The notes: generated by a model from the letters alone, not told the origin. A DNA stretch of 64,000 nucleotides from Luscinia megarhynchos (GCA_034336665.1 CM067572.1:985786-1049785), one strand, 5' to 3'. Shown: positions 34,601 to 47,030, counted from the first letter of the stretch. A program made the numbers and translations.

Positions 34601-35960
34601 GTTTGGTGTCAGGGAGCTGCTCCGGCCCCGCTTTAACCCCGGCAGGAGGAAGGAGCCCGCAGAGCATCCCTTCATCCTCTCATCTCTCCCAGCCGCGCTC
34701 TCCTGCTGCTGGGGGCTTTTGGCCGCACCAGGACGTGGCGTGTGAGCTGTCGCGATTGTCGCGCTGGCGCTCAGGGCTTTTCCCGTGTCCGCGCTCTGCT
34801 CCAGGCGCTGCAGGGGGATCCCAGGGAGCTGCCCCGCTCCATCACCGCCGGCTGCTCCTCCCGTCCCAATGGCGATAACAGCGCCCAGAGCAGCACTCAA
34901 TGTACAAACCCTGCCACAGCGGCGCCCAGCCGGACAGAAACCTCGGGAAAACGGGAACGAGGAGCCAGCGGGGTCCCGGCTGATCCCCCGGCAGGGATGG
35001 TCACTGCACAGCGCCGGGGGACAAAGCTCAGCCCGAGTTTTGCGCAGGGCAGGGGATGTGCTGGGGCTCATCCCCCACAGCGGGATGCAGGCAGGGAGAA
35101 GGCAGGACTCGCCTCCTGCCTCTCGGGGATCAGCACCCCCCGCCCTGGAAGGGTTCGAGATGAGCTTTAATGGGAATGGGGTACTCGGTCAGAGGCTGGA
35201 CCCGGCAGCTCCTCCAAGCCTGGCTGGAGGTGCAGCGTGGGCAGCAGCTGCTCCCGGGAGCTCTGCGCTCCTGGGAGGAGTTCAAACATCTGGCAGGCTG
35301 TTGTTTGTTTGTTTTTCCACCTCACACACGCATTTTCGGCAATTCTGCTCCGCAGGAAGCCGGTCTAGCCAGGGCAAATCTGGGCTTGCTTTGGGAGGGA
35401 AGTCGGCAAGAATGAATATTTGCCCTGTGGCAGCAGTTTCCTGTCTAGCATTCTCCAAAAGGCAGCTGGAGAAGGCGCAGGAGCACAGCTGTGTGTGCCT
35501 GGCACCCTCCCAGGGCTGGGAAGGAGCTTTGCACAGCCCTTCCTCCCGCCAGAATTCCCAGAATCAGCGCTTTGCTGGGGAGCTCCTCTCCTCGGGAAAC
35601 ACCGGCTCGTTATTCCGTTTAATCTTCCCATGTGGGAAAACGCAGAAGCTGCCTGGGGACACGGGGTGATGCAATGGATGGGCTGGGCAGCACCTCCACA
35701 CTGCTGGAGCTTTAATTGACAGTGCATTTTAATGATCTTTAGGCTGATGAGTGGTAGCTCAGTGCCATGTCCACTGCTGACATCCCACTGGGATGGGAGA
35801 GCACAGGAACTGCTGCTTCTTGCTGTCTAGTTACAATAATAACAACAAAAAAACCACCCTAAACCTGATTTATTTTAAATGTGCCTTATCTGTGATTTAG
35901 ATTTTGTTGTGGGCTTCGTGTAAAAGGCTTTTGATGCCTTGGGTTTGATGTGTGACAGGT
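34601..35960. other. Intergenic, GC-rich then unique; no gene accepted
   Basis: A locally CpG-richer patch at about 34620-35160 has no TATA or clear exon. I see no transcript evidence in the sequence alone. Confidence 0.45.
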
Positions 35961-35964
35961 TTTA

Positions 35965-36110
35965 CTGGAACACAGAACATCCTGAGCTGGAAGGGACTCA
36001 CAAGGATCATCGAGTCCAACTCCTGGCCCTGCACAGCACAATCCCAACATCCCAACTTATTCCATCTGATCACATCCTACAATTCCCACAGGGACAAACA
36101 TCAGCTAACA
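35965..36110 (-). mobile_element. CR1 fragment
   Basis: GGAACACAGAACATCCTGAG, CTGGAAGGGACTCACAAGGA and TCATCGAGTCCAACTCCTGG form the reverse CR1 end of the ATCGAGTCC subfamily, including its ACAGAA-type terminus. Confidence 0.85.
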
Positions 36111-36314
36111 AAAGCTGGCTTCACGTGGCCCCCAGCAAAACCTCTCATCCACATTTTCACCTTCCTTCTCATGAAATTTATTTGAGAAAGCCTTTCTTTG
36201 TCACTCCACAAACTGCTGGCAGCTGTTTGGTTGTGGTTATGGAAATGCTTTATTTGAATAGTTATGGGAAGGAGTTTCAGCTGAGGGCTTGGTTTGGCTG
36301 CAGCCCCATCCCGG

Positions 36315-36772
36315 CAGGGATGGATGATGGATGGATGATGGATGGATGGATGGATGGATGGATGGATGGATGGATGGATGGATGGATGGATGGATGGATG
36401 GATGGATGGATGGATGGATGATGGATAATGGAGGAATGGATGGATGATGGATGATGGTGATGGATGGAGGGATGGATGGATGGATGGATGATGGATGGAT
36501 GGATGGATGGATGGATGGATGGATGGATGGATGATGGATAATGGAGGAATGGATGGATGGATGATGGTGATGGATGGAGGGATGGATGGATGGATGGATG
36601 ATGGATGGATGGATGGATGGATGGATGGATGGATGGATGGATGGATGGATGGATGGGTGGGTGATGGATGGATGATGGATGGATGGATTGATGGATGGAT
36701 TAATGGATGGATGGATGGATGGATGGATGGATGGATGGATGGATGGATGGATGGATGGAGGGATGGATGGCA
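36315..36772. repeat. Long (GGAT)n microsatellite with GAT slips
   Basis: About 455 bases of GGAT repeats, interrupted by GATGATGGAT slips and by two near-identical interruptions (around 36419-36490 and 36530-36605) holding ATGGATAATGGAGGAATGGA. The duplicated interruption shows that a block of over 100 bases was itself copied. There are no stops in one frame, hence Met-Asp-Gly-Trp runs. Confidence 0.97.
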
Positions 36773-37009
36773 CTGACAGGCTCAGGGTCCAGCTGAGGGC
36801 AGTGCCCTGGCTGTGGGCAGGGCAGGATTAGCAGGAGCACAGCAGATTGCTCAGATGAGCTCTGCTGGGGGGAGATGCCACATCCCCTGATGGCTCCTGA
36901 CATCACATTTGGCCAGGACACCCCGGCCACCACCTCCCTGCAGCCTCCTCCAGCCCCAGCTGGCATCTGCTCTGCTCCCATCAGTCCCCCAGGGCTGATC
37001 CCAACCAGA

Positions 37010-37085
37010 AACCCAGCCTGGGTTGGGCTGGGAGGGACCTTAAAGCCCCCCTACCCTGGGCAGGGACACCTTTTCCAGACAAGGT
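37010..37085 (-). mobile_element. CR1 tail fragment
   Basis: CTGGGTTGGGCTGGGAGGGA, CCTTAAAGCCCCCCTACCCT and GGGCAGGGACACCTTTTCCA: reverse CR1 tail. Confidence 0.7.
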
Positions 37086-37089
37086 TTTT

Positions 37090-38980
37090 CAGAATTTAAA
37101 CCTTACAAATCAAATACATGCTGAAACTCAAGTGCTCCCCTGATACTGCTGTGGGTTTGGATTTTATTGTTCTTTTCCTATTAAGTCATGTGCTGTGACA
37201 GCATAAATAATGTGACTGAGTGTCTTTGGCAGCCTGGTCATCTGCAGCATGTCTTGAGGCTTTTGAGGGGGTGAAGCCAGAAGAGCTGTAGTGAGGCTGT
37301 GGAAAGGGAATCATTACCTGGCTGCACAAAGTTGATTTTTTCCATCTTCCAGGGTCTGTTTTCCTTTTGCTGTATCTCTGTAAGGCAAATTAACATTAAT
37401 GGGAGCTGGATGAACAGACCCTGACAGGAGGACCTCATTAGCTCTTTCTTCCTGTGCTTTTCATTCCAAGCTGCTAAGTTTTATGGATTAGCAGGAATGC
37501 TAAAAAATATGGAAAAGCAATGCTGGCTGTTGCAATGCTGAAGTGCTTACTGAGTGAATTAATGAGTCAGGTTTGGGAATGGATTGGCAGGTCCATAAGT
37601 AACCAGACCTCTGGAAAATCCACACCAGGGCAACCTGATCAGCCAGCTGTACAAATATCCCACTGAGCTCTTCCTCTTGGACAGCATAATTCCTGGGAAA
37701 TTCTGTTTCCAGGGGGAAACCACGAGAAATTCTCACAAACTTTGCTTTCCCAACCTGCCAGAGGGACGTTTGTGAGGGAGTCACCCCTGGGGAAGGCCTG
37801 GAGGATCTCCTGGGTCATCAAGGATTGCTGATTTCCTGGGATAACTGCAAGTCCCAAAGAACTGAGCTGGGATTTTTGTGGGTGTTGTGTATTTAATTCA
37901 ACTGTGAGAAACCTGCAGCCCCTGACATCACTTCCCTGGCCTGGGGATGTTGGGTTTTTCCCACGTTATGGTGGGATAATGAGATGTGTTTTCCTGTGTG
38001 GTCTCCCAAGGGGCCCTCAGGCAGGAAAGATTCTTCCCTGTTTCTTCTCCCTGTGAGTTTGAGGGAATGTAACAGCAAGATGGACCTGGGCTGTATCAGA
38101 ATGTGAATTTGCAGGTCAAGCAGTGAAATATCTGAATTCCAAGTCTGTCCATGTGGATTAATTATCAGGATCATGGGATAAATGAACGTGGTTGAGCAGG
38201 ATGTGATGGAGAACACAGAGACTGGGAAATGCTCTCCTTGTTAGAGAGGCAAGTTTGGGAAATCTTCGATAAATGCAGGATTTAAACAGAGAAATGTCCC
38301 TGTGCAGTAGCTTTTGATATTCCCAGCTCACCTTCCAAGCCCTGTTGTTTTGAAATGAGCTCTCAGGGTTAAACTTAACATCCTTGCTTTAAAAAAAAAA
38401 CCAAGCACACAAAAGAACAAGGTTTCCTTTCTCATTTTTACTGCTGTTTCCAGTCCAGCTCTGTAATGCTATTTTTAGAACCCTGTGTTTTAATGCTGTG
38501 GCATGAACTGCTGGGATTTCCCCTGGCTGATATAAAATAGAGGATCTGCACTTTGGTATTAGCAGTCAGCCAGGAAATCCGTGCCTGGTGCCAGAAATGG
38601 GCCTTCCTTCATAAATCTGTAGTTATTTTCATTTCCTTGTGCAGTGGTGACGTGCCAGATCAGCTGTGCTGCTGTCCTGACACGTTCTGCAGTGCCAGGC
38701 AGCAGGGGAGGCTGGACTGGAAACCAGAGACAGGATTTGCCTCTGATTCACTGGGGACACACAGCTGGGAAGTGCTGCTTTTCAGGGAATCAGGGATTCA
38801 GGGACAGGAGTGGGCTCTGATCCCCACAAAGATCTGGCCAAAGGCACTTCCACAGGCAGCTTAACACGTGTGCAAACAGAAGTGATCAGTCCTGTCTGAT
38901 TACCACCTTGCCAGAATCACCCTTTATTGATCATAGATTTATTACAAAGCAGGAAAGCTGTGATGAAATGGGCTGAAATC
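37090..38980. other. Intergenic, no gene seen
   Basis: Unique A/T-rich sequence with only short homopolymer runs (poly-A around 38391-38400). No exon or repeat recognised. Confidence 0.55.
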
Positions 38981-38984
38981 AATG

Positions 38985-39130
38985 GAACAATCCCTGGAAG
39001 TGTCCAAGGCCAGGCTGGATGGGGTTTGGAGCAGCCTGGGGTAGTGGAAGGTGTCCCTGCCCATGGAGGGTAGAATGAGATGAACTTTAATGTCTCTCCC
39101 AACACAAACCATTCCATGATTCCATAATCC
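38985..39130 (+). mobile_element. CR1 LINE 3' fragment
   Basis: GTCCAAGGCCAGGCTGGATG, GGGTTTGGAGCAGCCTGGGG, then GAACTTTAATGTCTCTCCCA and CCATTCCATGATTCCATAAT: a complete-looking forward CR1 tail. Confidence 0.88.
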
Positions 39131-39204
39131 AGAGATCTGGATGCTCTTGCAGCTTGGCCTGTCTGAGCAAACCTCTCTTTCAGTGTAAAATGAGGATTAT
39201 TCTG

Positions 39205-39350
39205 ATCTTTTCACCATCCCTGGAGGTGCCCAAGGAAAGCCTGGCATGGCACTCAGTGTTCTAGGCTGGGGACAAGATGAGGATTAGTCAGAGCTTGGAT
39301 TCAGTCTTGGAGAGCTTTTCCAGCTTCAGTGGTTCTGTGATTCTCTGATC
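39205..39350 (+). mobile_element. CR1 fragment, second subfamily
   Basis: TTTTCACCATCCCTGGAGGT, CTGGCATGGCACTCAGTGTT and GGAGAGCTTTTCCAGCTTCA, then TTCTGTGATTCTCTGAT. It is the GGCACTCAGTG version, inserted about 80 bases after the previous one. Confidence 0.8.
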
Positions 39351-40699
39351 CAATCCATTTTCTGTGCAGCCTGTGAAGGGAAAATGCTCTGTATAAATAA
39401 CCTGTAATTATGCTCCTTTTTGGATCCAAGTTAATTCCCAAAACTCCTGTGTCCTGTTGCCTCTCTGGCTGGTCCCTTCCCCTCCTCTGGGAAGGCTTTA
39501 CAGGGTAAGGCTTACGTGAAGCACTTTCTGAAGTTCTATTTTTGAGAGTTCTGAAAGGTGACACCTGTGTGGAAGTCACTGCCATCCTTAAAATAACCAG
39601 AGTGGCAGCTCCGGGCACGGTGACATTGCTGGTGAGCAGGGACACACATGGCACAGGGGCAGTGGGACTGGCTCTTATCAGGGTTTTAGAGCACCAGGTA
39701 CCATGGAGCTTAATCCTGACAGAGCCTGCAGGTGTGACAGCTCAATAAATATTGAATGTGCCCCTAATCTCGGGGTGGGGAGTGCTGTACCCCCAGCAGG
39801 AAGTGCTGATCCTCCCCGTGTGAGTGCAAGATACTCACTGTAGTATCTCCCCAGTATCAGCCCAGATATGGGGAGTGTACTCACAGGGATATTGTGCAAA
39901 GAGCAAACAGCAGCAGGAAAGCTTTTGTTCTGCAGGCACCGAGCCCAGGGCAGCAGGTGACACGCTGCAGGACTCCCAAAACTGCAGCTTGGAGTCAGAT
40001 CTGACTCGACCTGCAAGGGAGGCTCTGTCCCCAGAGAGGGGGCTGAGTGTGGAATTAGTGGTTTGGAGGAATGGGGAGAAGGGGAGAGTGCAGGGACAGC
40101 AGGACATCCTGTGAGCTGATCCCAGCTGGGCACCCCCAGTCCTGCTGGGGGACGTGGCTCTCACCCTGCACACCCCGTGGGACAGCCCTTCCTCTCAGCC
40201 TGGCAGGAAGGCCACAGCTAAAGGCCAGGGGGGTGTAAAGCCCAGGTGTGTGTGACTCTGGGCTCTGCAGGGAGCACAGCAGGGCCTGGGAGAGCAGGCT
40301 GCAGTGGGGGCTGCTGTGACTGATGCCCTGTGACAGCCCGTGCGTGGCTCCTGCTGCTCTGCTGGTGCAGCTGGGGACTCTGTCACTCCTCACCATCAGC
40401 ACACGACACAGAAACTCTTTGGGGATGAAATTTCCTGCCATGAAATGGAGGCTCACGAAAGCGCTCACCACAGCTGCTGGGAATAAATTCACTTTGAGTT
40501 TATTCACAGTGCTGTGAACAAAGGGTGGATTCTGTAGTGTGCTGTCCCTGTGTGGTGGGATGGGGGTCTGGGGTCCTGAGTGGCACCTTTGGCTTTAAGC
40601 TGGACACTTTAAGATGCACCCACGGAGTGTGGCAGCAGCCTGAGTCCTGCAGGAGCCCCAGGTCCAGCCTGAGCTCCCAGCAAAGCTCTTGCACACAGA

Positions 40700-41110
40700 G
40701 ATGAGATCACAGAACCCCGAGGCTGGAAAAGCCCTCCCAGAGCATTGAGTCCCCACCTTGTCCCCAGCCCAGAGCACTGAGTGCCACCTCCAGCCCTTCC
40801 TTGGACACCTCCAGGGACAGGAATGGGGACTCCAAACCTCCCTGGGCAGCCCCTTAAAAAGTTTTACACTTTTCATTACTAAATTCCTCCTGATGTCCAA
40901 CCTGCCCTCCCCTGGCCCAGCCTGAGGCCGTTCCCTCTCCTCCTGTCCCTAGGATAAGATCCCAAATCCCCCCTGGCTGTCCCCTCCTGGCAGGGAGTTG
41001 TGCAGAGCCAGAAGTTCCCCTCAATTCCCCTTTTCTCTGGGCTGAGCCCCTTCCCAGCTCCCTCAGCCCCCTGCCAGGACTGGCTCTGGATGCAGGGGAG
41101 CAATTCCCTG
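40700..41110 (-). mobile_element. Longer CR1 LINE fragment (~400 bases)
   Basis: From the terminus ATCACAGAACCCCGAGGCTG through TTGGACACCTCCAGGGACAG, AAATTCCTCCTGATGTCCAA and GGCCGTTCCCTCTCCTCCTG to GCAGAGCCAGAAGTTCCCCT. This is the longest CR1 piece in the window and keeps the order of the CR1 3' UTR. Confidence 0.9.
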
Positions 41111-41289
41111 TGACATATCTGGGCCACCTTGGAGTGCCCTCCCTCGTGCCCTGGTGGCTGCAGGCTGGAGCTGGGTCACAGCCCCAGGTGTCTCCTCAGC
41201 CCTGAGCTCACCTCTGCAGCACATGCAGGTGGTTTGCAACCAGCTCTTTCGATGAGAGGCTGCAGGAGCTGTTCTTAGAGGTTTCCATG

Positions 41290-41660
41290 GCTGTTTGTTC
41301 TCCCTTATCTCAGGATTGCTCTGCCCAGCTCACAGCTCTGCTCGCCAGACGTCCAGGGCAGAATCTGCCTGGAGAGGCAGGACTGATCTTTTACAGTCTA
41401 AATTACCTACTAGGGATTTACAAATGACCCCCAATACAAAACAATCTTGTTACACGGTCCAGCTCTGTCCCCATCCAATCTAAAGTGCCAGCATGTCACC
41501 CAGCATGGATGGCACAGAGAAGAAGGAGGAAGAGGTATCCACACCCCAAATTCTCCAGCTTGGCCACGTGTCCCTTATCACAAACATTCTAGAAATCTGC
41601 TAATTCTACATTCTAACAGTCTAATTTACACTCTATTTATTTTTGCAGTTTAATGTTGGT
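41290..41660. other. Unidentified, possibly LTR-like sequence
   Basis: A block with words such as CATTCTAACAGTCTAATTTA and CTTATCACAAACATTCTAGA differs in style from its neighbours. It could be part of an old long terminal repeat, but I see no paired boundary repeats and cannot name a family. Confidence 0.25.
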
Positions 41661-41796
41661 AAGTTGTTCCAAGGAGCTGAATCCAGCCCCTGAGACACCT
41701 GGGTCTCATTCGAGGGTCTTTGGGGACCCTGCCAGGGGGGTCTTAAACCTTCCAGGGATGCCAGAGGAGCACTCTGGGCTCCCACAGAGCTGAGTC

Positions 41797-43227
41797 TCCT
41801 GCCATGCTGCAGCAGGCCAGGCCGTCCTCTCAGCCCTGTGGCACAGTGCCCTGCCATGCTGCAGCAGGCCAGGCCCTCTCACAGCCCTGTGGCACAGTGC
41901 CCTGCCATGCTGCAGCAGGCCAGGCCCTCTCACAGCCCTGTGGCACAGTGCCCTGCCATGCTGCAGCAGGCCAGGCCCTCTCACAGCCCTGTGGCACAGT
42001 GCCCTGCCATGCTGCAGCAGGCCAGGCCATCCCACAGCCCTGTGGCACAGTGCCCTGCCATGCTGCAGCAGCCAGGCCATCCCACAGCCCTGTGGCACAG
42101 TGCCCTGCCATGCTGCAGCAGGCCAGGCCATCCCACAGCCCTGTGGCACAGTGCCCTGCCATGCTGCAGCAGGCCAGGCCATCCCACAGCCCTGTGGCAC
42201 AGTGCTCTGCCATGCTGCAGCAGGCCAGGCCCTCTCTCAGCCCTGTGGCACAGTGCCCTGCCATGCTGCAGCAGGCCAGGCCATCCCACAGCCCTGTGGC
42301 ACAGTGCCCTGCCATGCTGCAGCAGGCCAGGCCATCCCACAGCCCTGTGGCACAGTGCCCTGCCATGCTGCAGCAGGCCAGGCCATCCCACAGCCCTGTG
42401 GCACAGTGCCCTGCCATGCTGCAGCAGGCCAGGCCATCCCACAGCCCTGTGGCACTGTGCCCTGCCATGCTGCAGCAGCCAGGCCATCCCACAGCCCTGT
42501 GGCACAGTGCCCTGCCATGCTGCAGCAGGCCAGGCCATCCCACAGCCCTGTGGCACAGTGCCCTGCCATGCTGCAGCAGGCCAGGCCCTCTCACAGCCCT
42601 GTGGCACAGTGCCCTGCCATGCTGCAGCAGGCCAGGCCATCCCACAGCCCTGTGGCACAGTGCTCTGCCATGCTGCAGCAGGCCAGGCCATCCCACAGCC
42701 CTGTGGCACAGTGCCCTGCCATGCTGCAGCAGGCCAGGCCCTCCTCCACAGCCCTGTGGCACAGTGCTCCCTGCCATGCTGCAGCAGGCCAGGCCCTCCA
42801 CAGCCCTGTGGCACAGTGCCCTGCCATGCTGCAGCAGGCCAGGCCCTCTCCACAGCCCTGTGGCACAGTGCTCTGCCATGCTGCAGCAGCCAGGCCATCC
42901 CACAGCCCTGTGGCACAGTGCTCTGCCATGCTGCAGCAGGCCAGGCCATCCCACAGCCCTGTGGCACAGTGCCCTGCCATGCTGCAGCAGGCCAGGCCAT
43001 CCCACAGCCCTGTGGCACAGTGCCCTGCCATGCTGCAGCAGGCCAGGCCCTCTCACAGCCCTGTGGCACAGTGCTCTGCCATGCTGCAGCAGGCCAGGCC
43101 CTCTCACAGCCCTGTGGCACAGTGCCCTGCCATGCTGCAGCAGGCCAGGCCATCCACAGCCCTGTGGCACAGTGCTCTGCCATGCTGCAGCAGGCCAGGC
43201 CATCCCACAGCCCTGTGGCACTGTGCT
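41797..43227. repeat. 51-bp satellite-like array, ~28 copies
   Basis: The monomer is CCCTGCCATGCTGCAGCAGG + CCAGGCCATCCCACAG + CCCTGTGGCACAGTG (51 bases). Two alternative middles (CCATCCCACAG and CCCTCTCACAG) and two alternative junctions (GTGCCCTGCC and GTGCTCTGCC) are intermixed. A few monomers are 48-53 bases. Because 51 is divisible by three, every frame repeats in phase and stays open, giving frames of 400-514 codons on both strands. None is a gene. Confidence 0.97.
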
Positions 43228-45080
43228 ATCGCCATGGCGTGTCAACACGGCTCCCAAATAGTGCTGCAGGTCACCGGGGATGGGGACAGAGCTGCCCCTG
43301 GGTGTTGTGTAAACAGGAAGAAAATCTGCCTGTTCCCTCGGTGACTCCATAGTGACTGGGAAACACTGGCCCATTTCACAAGCCTCCCCTGCCTCTCACG
43401 GGTCACACACAGGGTTTGTTTTCCCCAGGAGCCACGGCACCTCTTTGTGTGCCTCTGACAACAGGTCACAGCTGCTGGGGCTGCAAGGGACCTTAAAGCT
43501 CAGGAGTCCCCACTCTTGCTCCCAAACATCCCAACAGCTCTGGGCCTTCTGCTGGCAGCTCTGCTGGGTTCTTCAATAGCTTTTGTGCCTTTACTCAGGA
43601 TAAATCACAAAGAAACTGAAAGATTTTAAAGCAATTTAATCTAAAATCTCCTTTCTTAAACCATTTCGGATGCTTTGAAATAGCAAACAGCTTATGGAAA
43701 CCATCACTCGCTGACAGATTCTTAGGAATGGGAAAACCAAAGTTTGTGATGCTGAGCAGTGCTAGAGGAGCCCCAGAAGAGCCACCCTGAGGGGCCTGCA
43801 GCTCCCTCAGAAAGCAGCCAGCACAGCAAGGTGGTGGCTGCCACAGCTCCTGCACCTCCCTGGGCGCCACAAGCTGCCAGCTCAGCTGGCATCAGAACCA
43901 CGGGTCACCTCAGGTGGCCTCAGCACACAACAGCCAAGCTCTTGGTCAGGGCAGGACAGAGGCACGAGTCAAGTCCAGCTCCTTTGGCCACCACCTCCCC
44001 CAGCATCTACCTTCAGATGCCAGACACAACAATTTTTGCACTGCAGTAAGCATGATCTCTATTTGGATGTTAGCTGCTCCTTTTGAGGTCACTGGGTTTG
44101 AGAGATGAGGAAATGGGTTCTAAAGCAAATCAAGAAAAACTTTATTCCACCTTATTTTCATCCCAGTTCACATATAAGGGTAGGGCTGCTTTTTAACAAG
44201 TCTGTTGTAGCAACAGCCTGCAATCAACACACACCTGCTGTTATCTTTTCGTGGGAGATAAATTTAAATTGTCAGGCCATGCCATGGAAATGCAACATTT
44301 GCATTTTCTTATCAGGATGTGCCAGGACACTGCAGGGCAATGGCAAAGCAGAATTGGGCACGAAAGTGAGGTGGAGGAAGGAGCAGCCTGACCTCCTGCC
44401 AGGCACTGTCTGCTGCTGTTTGAAAATGTTTCAAAGGGGATGGAGAGGAGCCCAAGCAGAGCTCCAGAACTGTGTCACCACAAAATATCTTAACAGTCTC
44501 AGGGCTTGCAAAGACTCTCCTCACTAGTTCTTATTTGTATGGGTAATCCCATTGCCTTCACTGTTGGCAGGATTGTTTTTGCCTGCTGGATCTCAGAATG
44601 ATGCACACACACTGATCTTATCCCACCATCCTCCTTGGGACTCTCCATCCTCTAAACATCCTGCCTTCCTTCAGCTGTGTTTTCCCTTTCCCTATTTTAG
44701 TGAGTCCACAGTTCCTTCATTGCTGCCTGGTGTTTCTTCCAGTAGCTCACCAAGGCTGTAACATCTGTCTTGTTTCATCCATCCCTGTCCCCTTCCAGTG
44801 GGGAGGGCTTTGTGTGCAGTTTCTGTTTTGGCAGGATTTACAGGTTTGGTTTTTATTTTTTTTAAAGCCAGCAGTAGAAATGTTTCCCTCCCTCCAGCTC
44901 CTGTGTTTAAACAGGAAAGAGCAGATCGCTGGTGGCTGGGGGGAACAGGGAAGATTGATGGGTTTCTGTGATCCCATGGGAGTTCCCTGGCAGGCTGCTG
45001 GGAAACTGCTGAGTCCTGCACAGGTGAACCTCACCCTCATGGTAACAGTTCTGTTTTGCCTGAGGAGCCAGCAGGAGTGC
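43228..45080. other. Intergenic, no gene seen
   Basis: Unique sequence. One CR1 tail scrap lies at about 43470-43535 (CTGCAAGGGACCTTAAAGCT, reverse). No exon recognised. Confidence 0.5.
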
Positions 45081-45194
45081 CACCATCATTGTCACCCAGC
45101 AGCATCAGGAGATCTTTCAGATATGCCCTTGAATGCTGTAAAAATAGAGAACAAAACCTCCAACCATCTCCTAGGGGTCGGGGTTTTGCTTGGA

Positions 45195-45440
45195 TGTTTT
45201 GTCAGAAGAGGAAACGGGCCCAAGCTGTGCCAGAGGAGGTTCAGGTTAGACATCAGGAGGGATTTCTTCATGGAAAGGGTTTTTCAGCATTCAAAGGGGC
45301 TCCCAGGGAGGTGTCCGAGGAATGGCTGGTTGTGGCACTCAGGGCTGTGGGCTGGTGCCAATTCAGTATTTTGTCAGTCAAAGGTTGGACTTGATGACCT
45401 CAGAGATCTTTTCCAGCTCTAAGGATTCTTTGGTTCCCTC
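45195..45440 (+). mobile_element. CR1 LINE 3' fragment
   Basis: GAGGTTCAGGTTAGACATCA, GGAGGGATTTCTTCATGGAA, AGGTGTCCGAGGAATGGCTG, GTTGGACTTGATGACCTCAG and TCTTTTCCAGCTCTAAGGAT: a well-preserved forward CR1 3' end. Confidence 0.92.
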
Positions 45441-47030
45441 CCCAGATGCATCCTGACTGCTCTGTGCCCTCTGTCCCTCCGTGCCGCTCCTGCCTGCCGG
45501 AGCTCTCTGCGCTCTGCATTCCCTCCTCGCTCCAGCCCTGTCTCCCTGACGCTGTTCCTGGCACCCTTCCCAGCTTCTCTTGCTGCCAAGTCAGCCTCAG
45601 TACAAGCGTCTTGTAGTCCCTTTCAAATCCTTTCCTATCGTGGCAAATAAACCCACTGTCCTCCACACACACACTCCTGATATTATCCTTGACAGCTCTT
45701 CACTTCTGGCACTCAGCTGCTGCTTAATCATACGGTTTCTTTCTCTGAGTCACCTCGTGTGCTCTTGCAGCCAAGAGCTTGACTTTGATTTGGCAATGTC
45801 ACGGCAGCAGCACATCCCTCGGGATGCCACTGCTGCCCCGCGTGTCCCCTGCCACCAGCACACCCTCTGTGCCTGCCCTGGGCAGAGTGGGGCCACTCCT
45901 TCCCCTCTGCCCTCCCGCACACACCACCAGCTCCCCACTTCTCCTGATTTTATCGTTTCCCTGCTGCTTTGCAGAGTTTCTGTTCTTAGCCTGACCTTGA
46001 CTCCCAGGTAGCCCTGGCGCTCAGATCCCTTCTCCAAACATCCTCCCACTGAGGCCCCTCTCCCGCCACGCTCTCGTCCTTGTGACATTTGCAAAGAGGG
46101 GGCAAGCGGAGCAAACCAAACAAACCCAGCAAATAGCGCTGGGAAAGGGGAACCAACGCGATCTGCAGGGAGCACTGGCAATGACCTCGCTGCCTTCCAA
46201 GCCCTGTCCTTCCCCTGACCCTCCTGCACGGCAGACCCGGCACGGGACCCCCGCTCCTGCCCAAATCCCCCGTGTACCTACGGAGAGATAACCGAGCTCT
46301 GCTCCTCCCTAGGAAAGCAACCGGAGCTTCCCAGAGGAGCTGAGTGCACACAACGCTGCAAAACCGCTTCCCGCGCCGCTCCTTGCTCTGAGCAAATATA
46401 AGGGCAGCTAAAGCCAGAGGGCTGGGATAAAAGTTGGGTTTTCATTCTTCAGAGAGCGCTGCAGGTGTGGACACACCTATGCACCCTGCCAGCCCCCCGG
46501 CCGGTCCCGCTTTGTGCCGAGTGGGTGTTGGTGTTTATTGCCTTTTCCCCCAGCTGCCCACCGGCACTGGACTTTGCTCCCCTGGGCTGGGATTTCCAAG
46601 CAGCGGGAGGCTTTCCACGTGTGTTTGAGAAGGTACAAAGCCTGCCGGAAAACAATGGAAATAGCTGCCTTATGACTGCTGCGTGTCACGCACTCGGTCC
46701 TTGCCCGTTGGTTTGTCCTTGGAGCTGCTCGCGCCGCCTGGAACCTGATCCCGAGCGGTGCCGGGGCTGGCACGAACACGGCACCGCGCCACGGGCACCG
46801 GCACACGGCCGGAGCGAGGCCTGCGGGGCTGCCTGCCCCGCGGATGTGTGCAGGGGGCTGTGGTTCCGTGAGGAGTGCGGGGTTCGGGGGGGCTTCCTGC
46901 TGGCAGGAAACAGCTGCTTCAGAGCCGAGTGCTGCTCCCGTGCTCTGCTTCCCACCGGGCCCCTGGGGTGGGAGCATCCCGGCCGGCTCAGCAGGGCTCT
47001 GCCCAGGTTCTGCACACCTCCAGGACAGCA
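45441..47030. other. Intergenic, rising GC; possible TATA-like element
   Basis: No gene accepted. An AAATATAAGG box at 46394-46403 precedes GC-rich sequence with several donor-like GTACAA/GTGAGG sites. This could drive a non-coding transcript, but nothing in sequence alone shows one. Confidence 0.35.

Noticed and set aside
36237..36776. Met-Asp-Gly-Trp and Pro-Ser-Ile-His repeat proteins
   Set aside because: Both are translations of the GGAT microsatellite.
41290..41660. A solo LTR of an endogenous retrovirus
   Set aside because: The word content is suggestive, but I could not find matching ends or a target-site duplication. It is kept only as a low-confidence unidentified block.
41797..43227. 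CRISPR-like array
   Set aside because: The repeats are directly head-to-tail with no unique spacers, and the sequence is vertebrate nuclear DNA with introns.
41804..43374. Open frames of 400-514 codons on both strands
   Set aside because: They are translations of the 51-bp tandem array. The period is divisible by three, so all frames repeat; there is no family similarity and no splice context.
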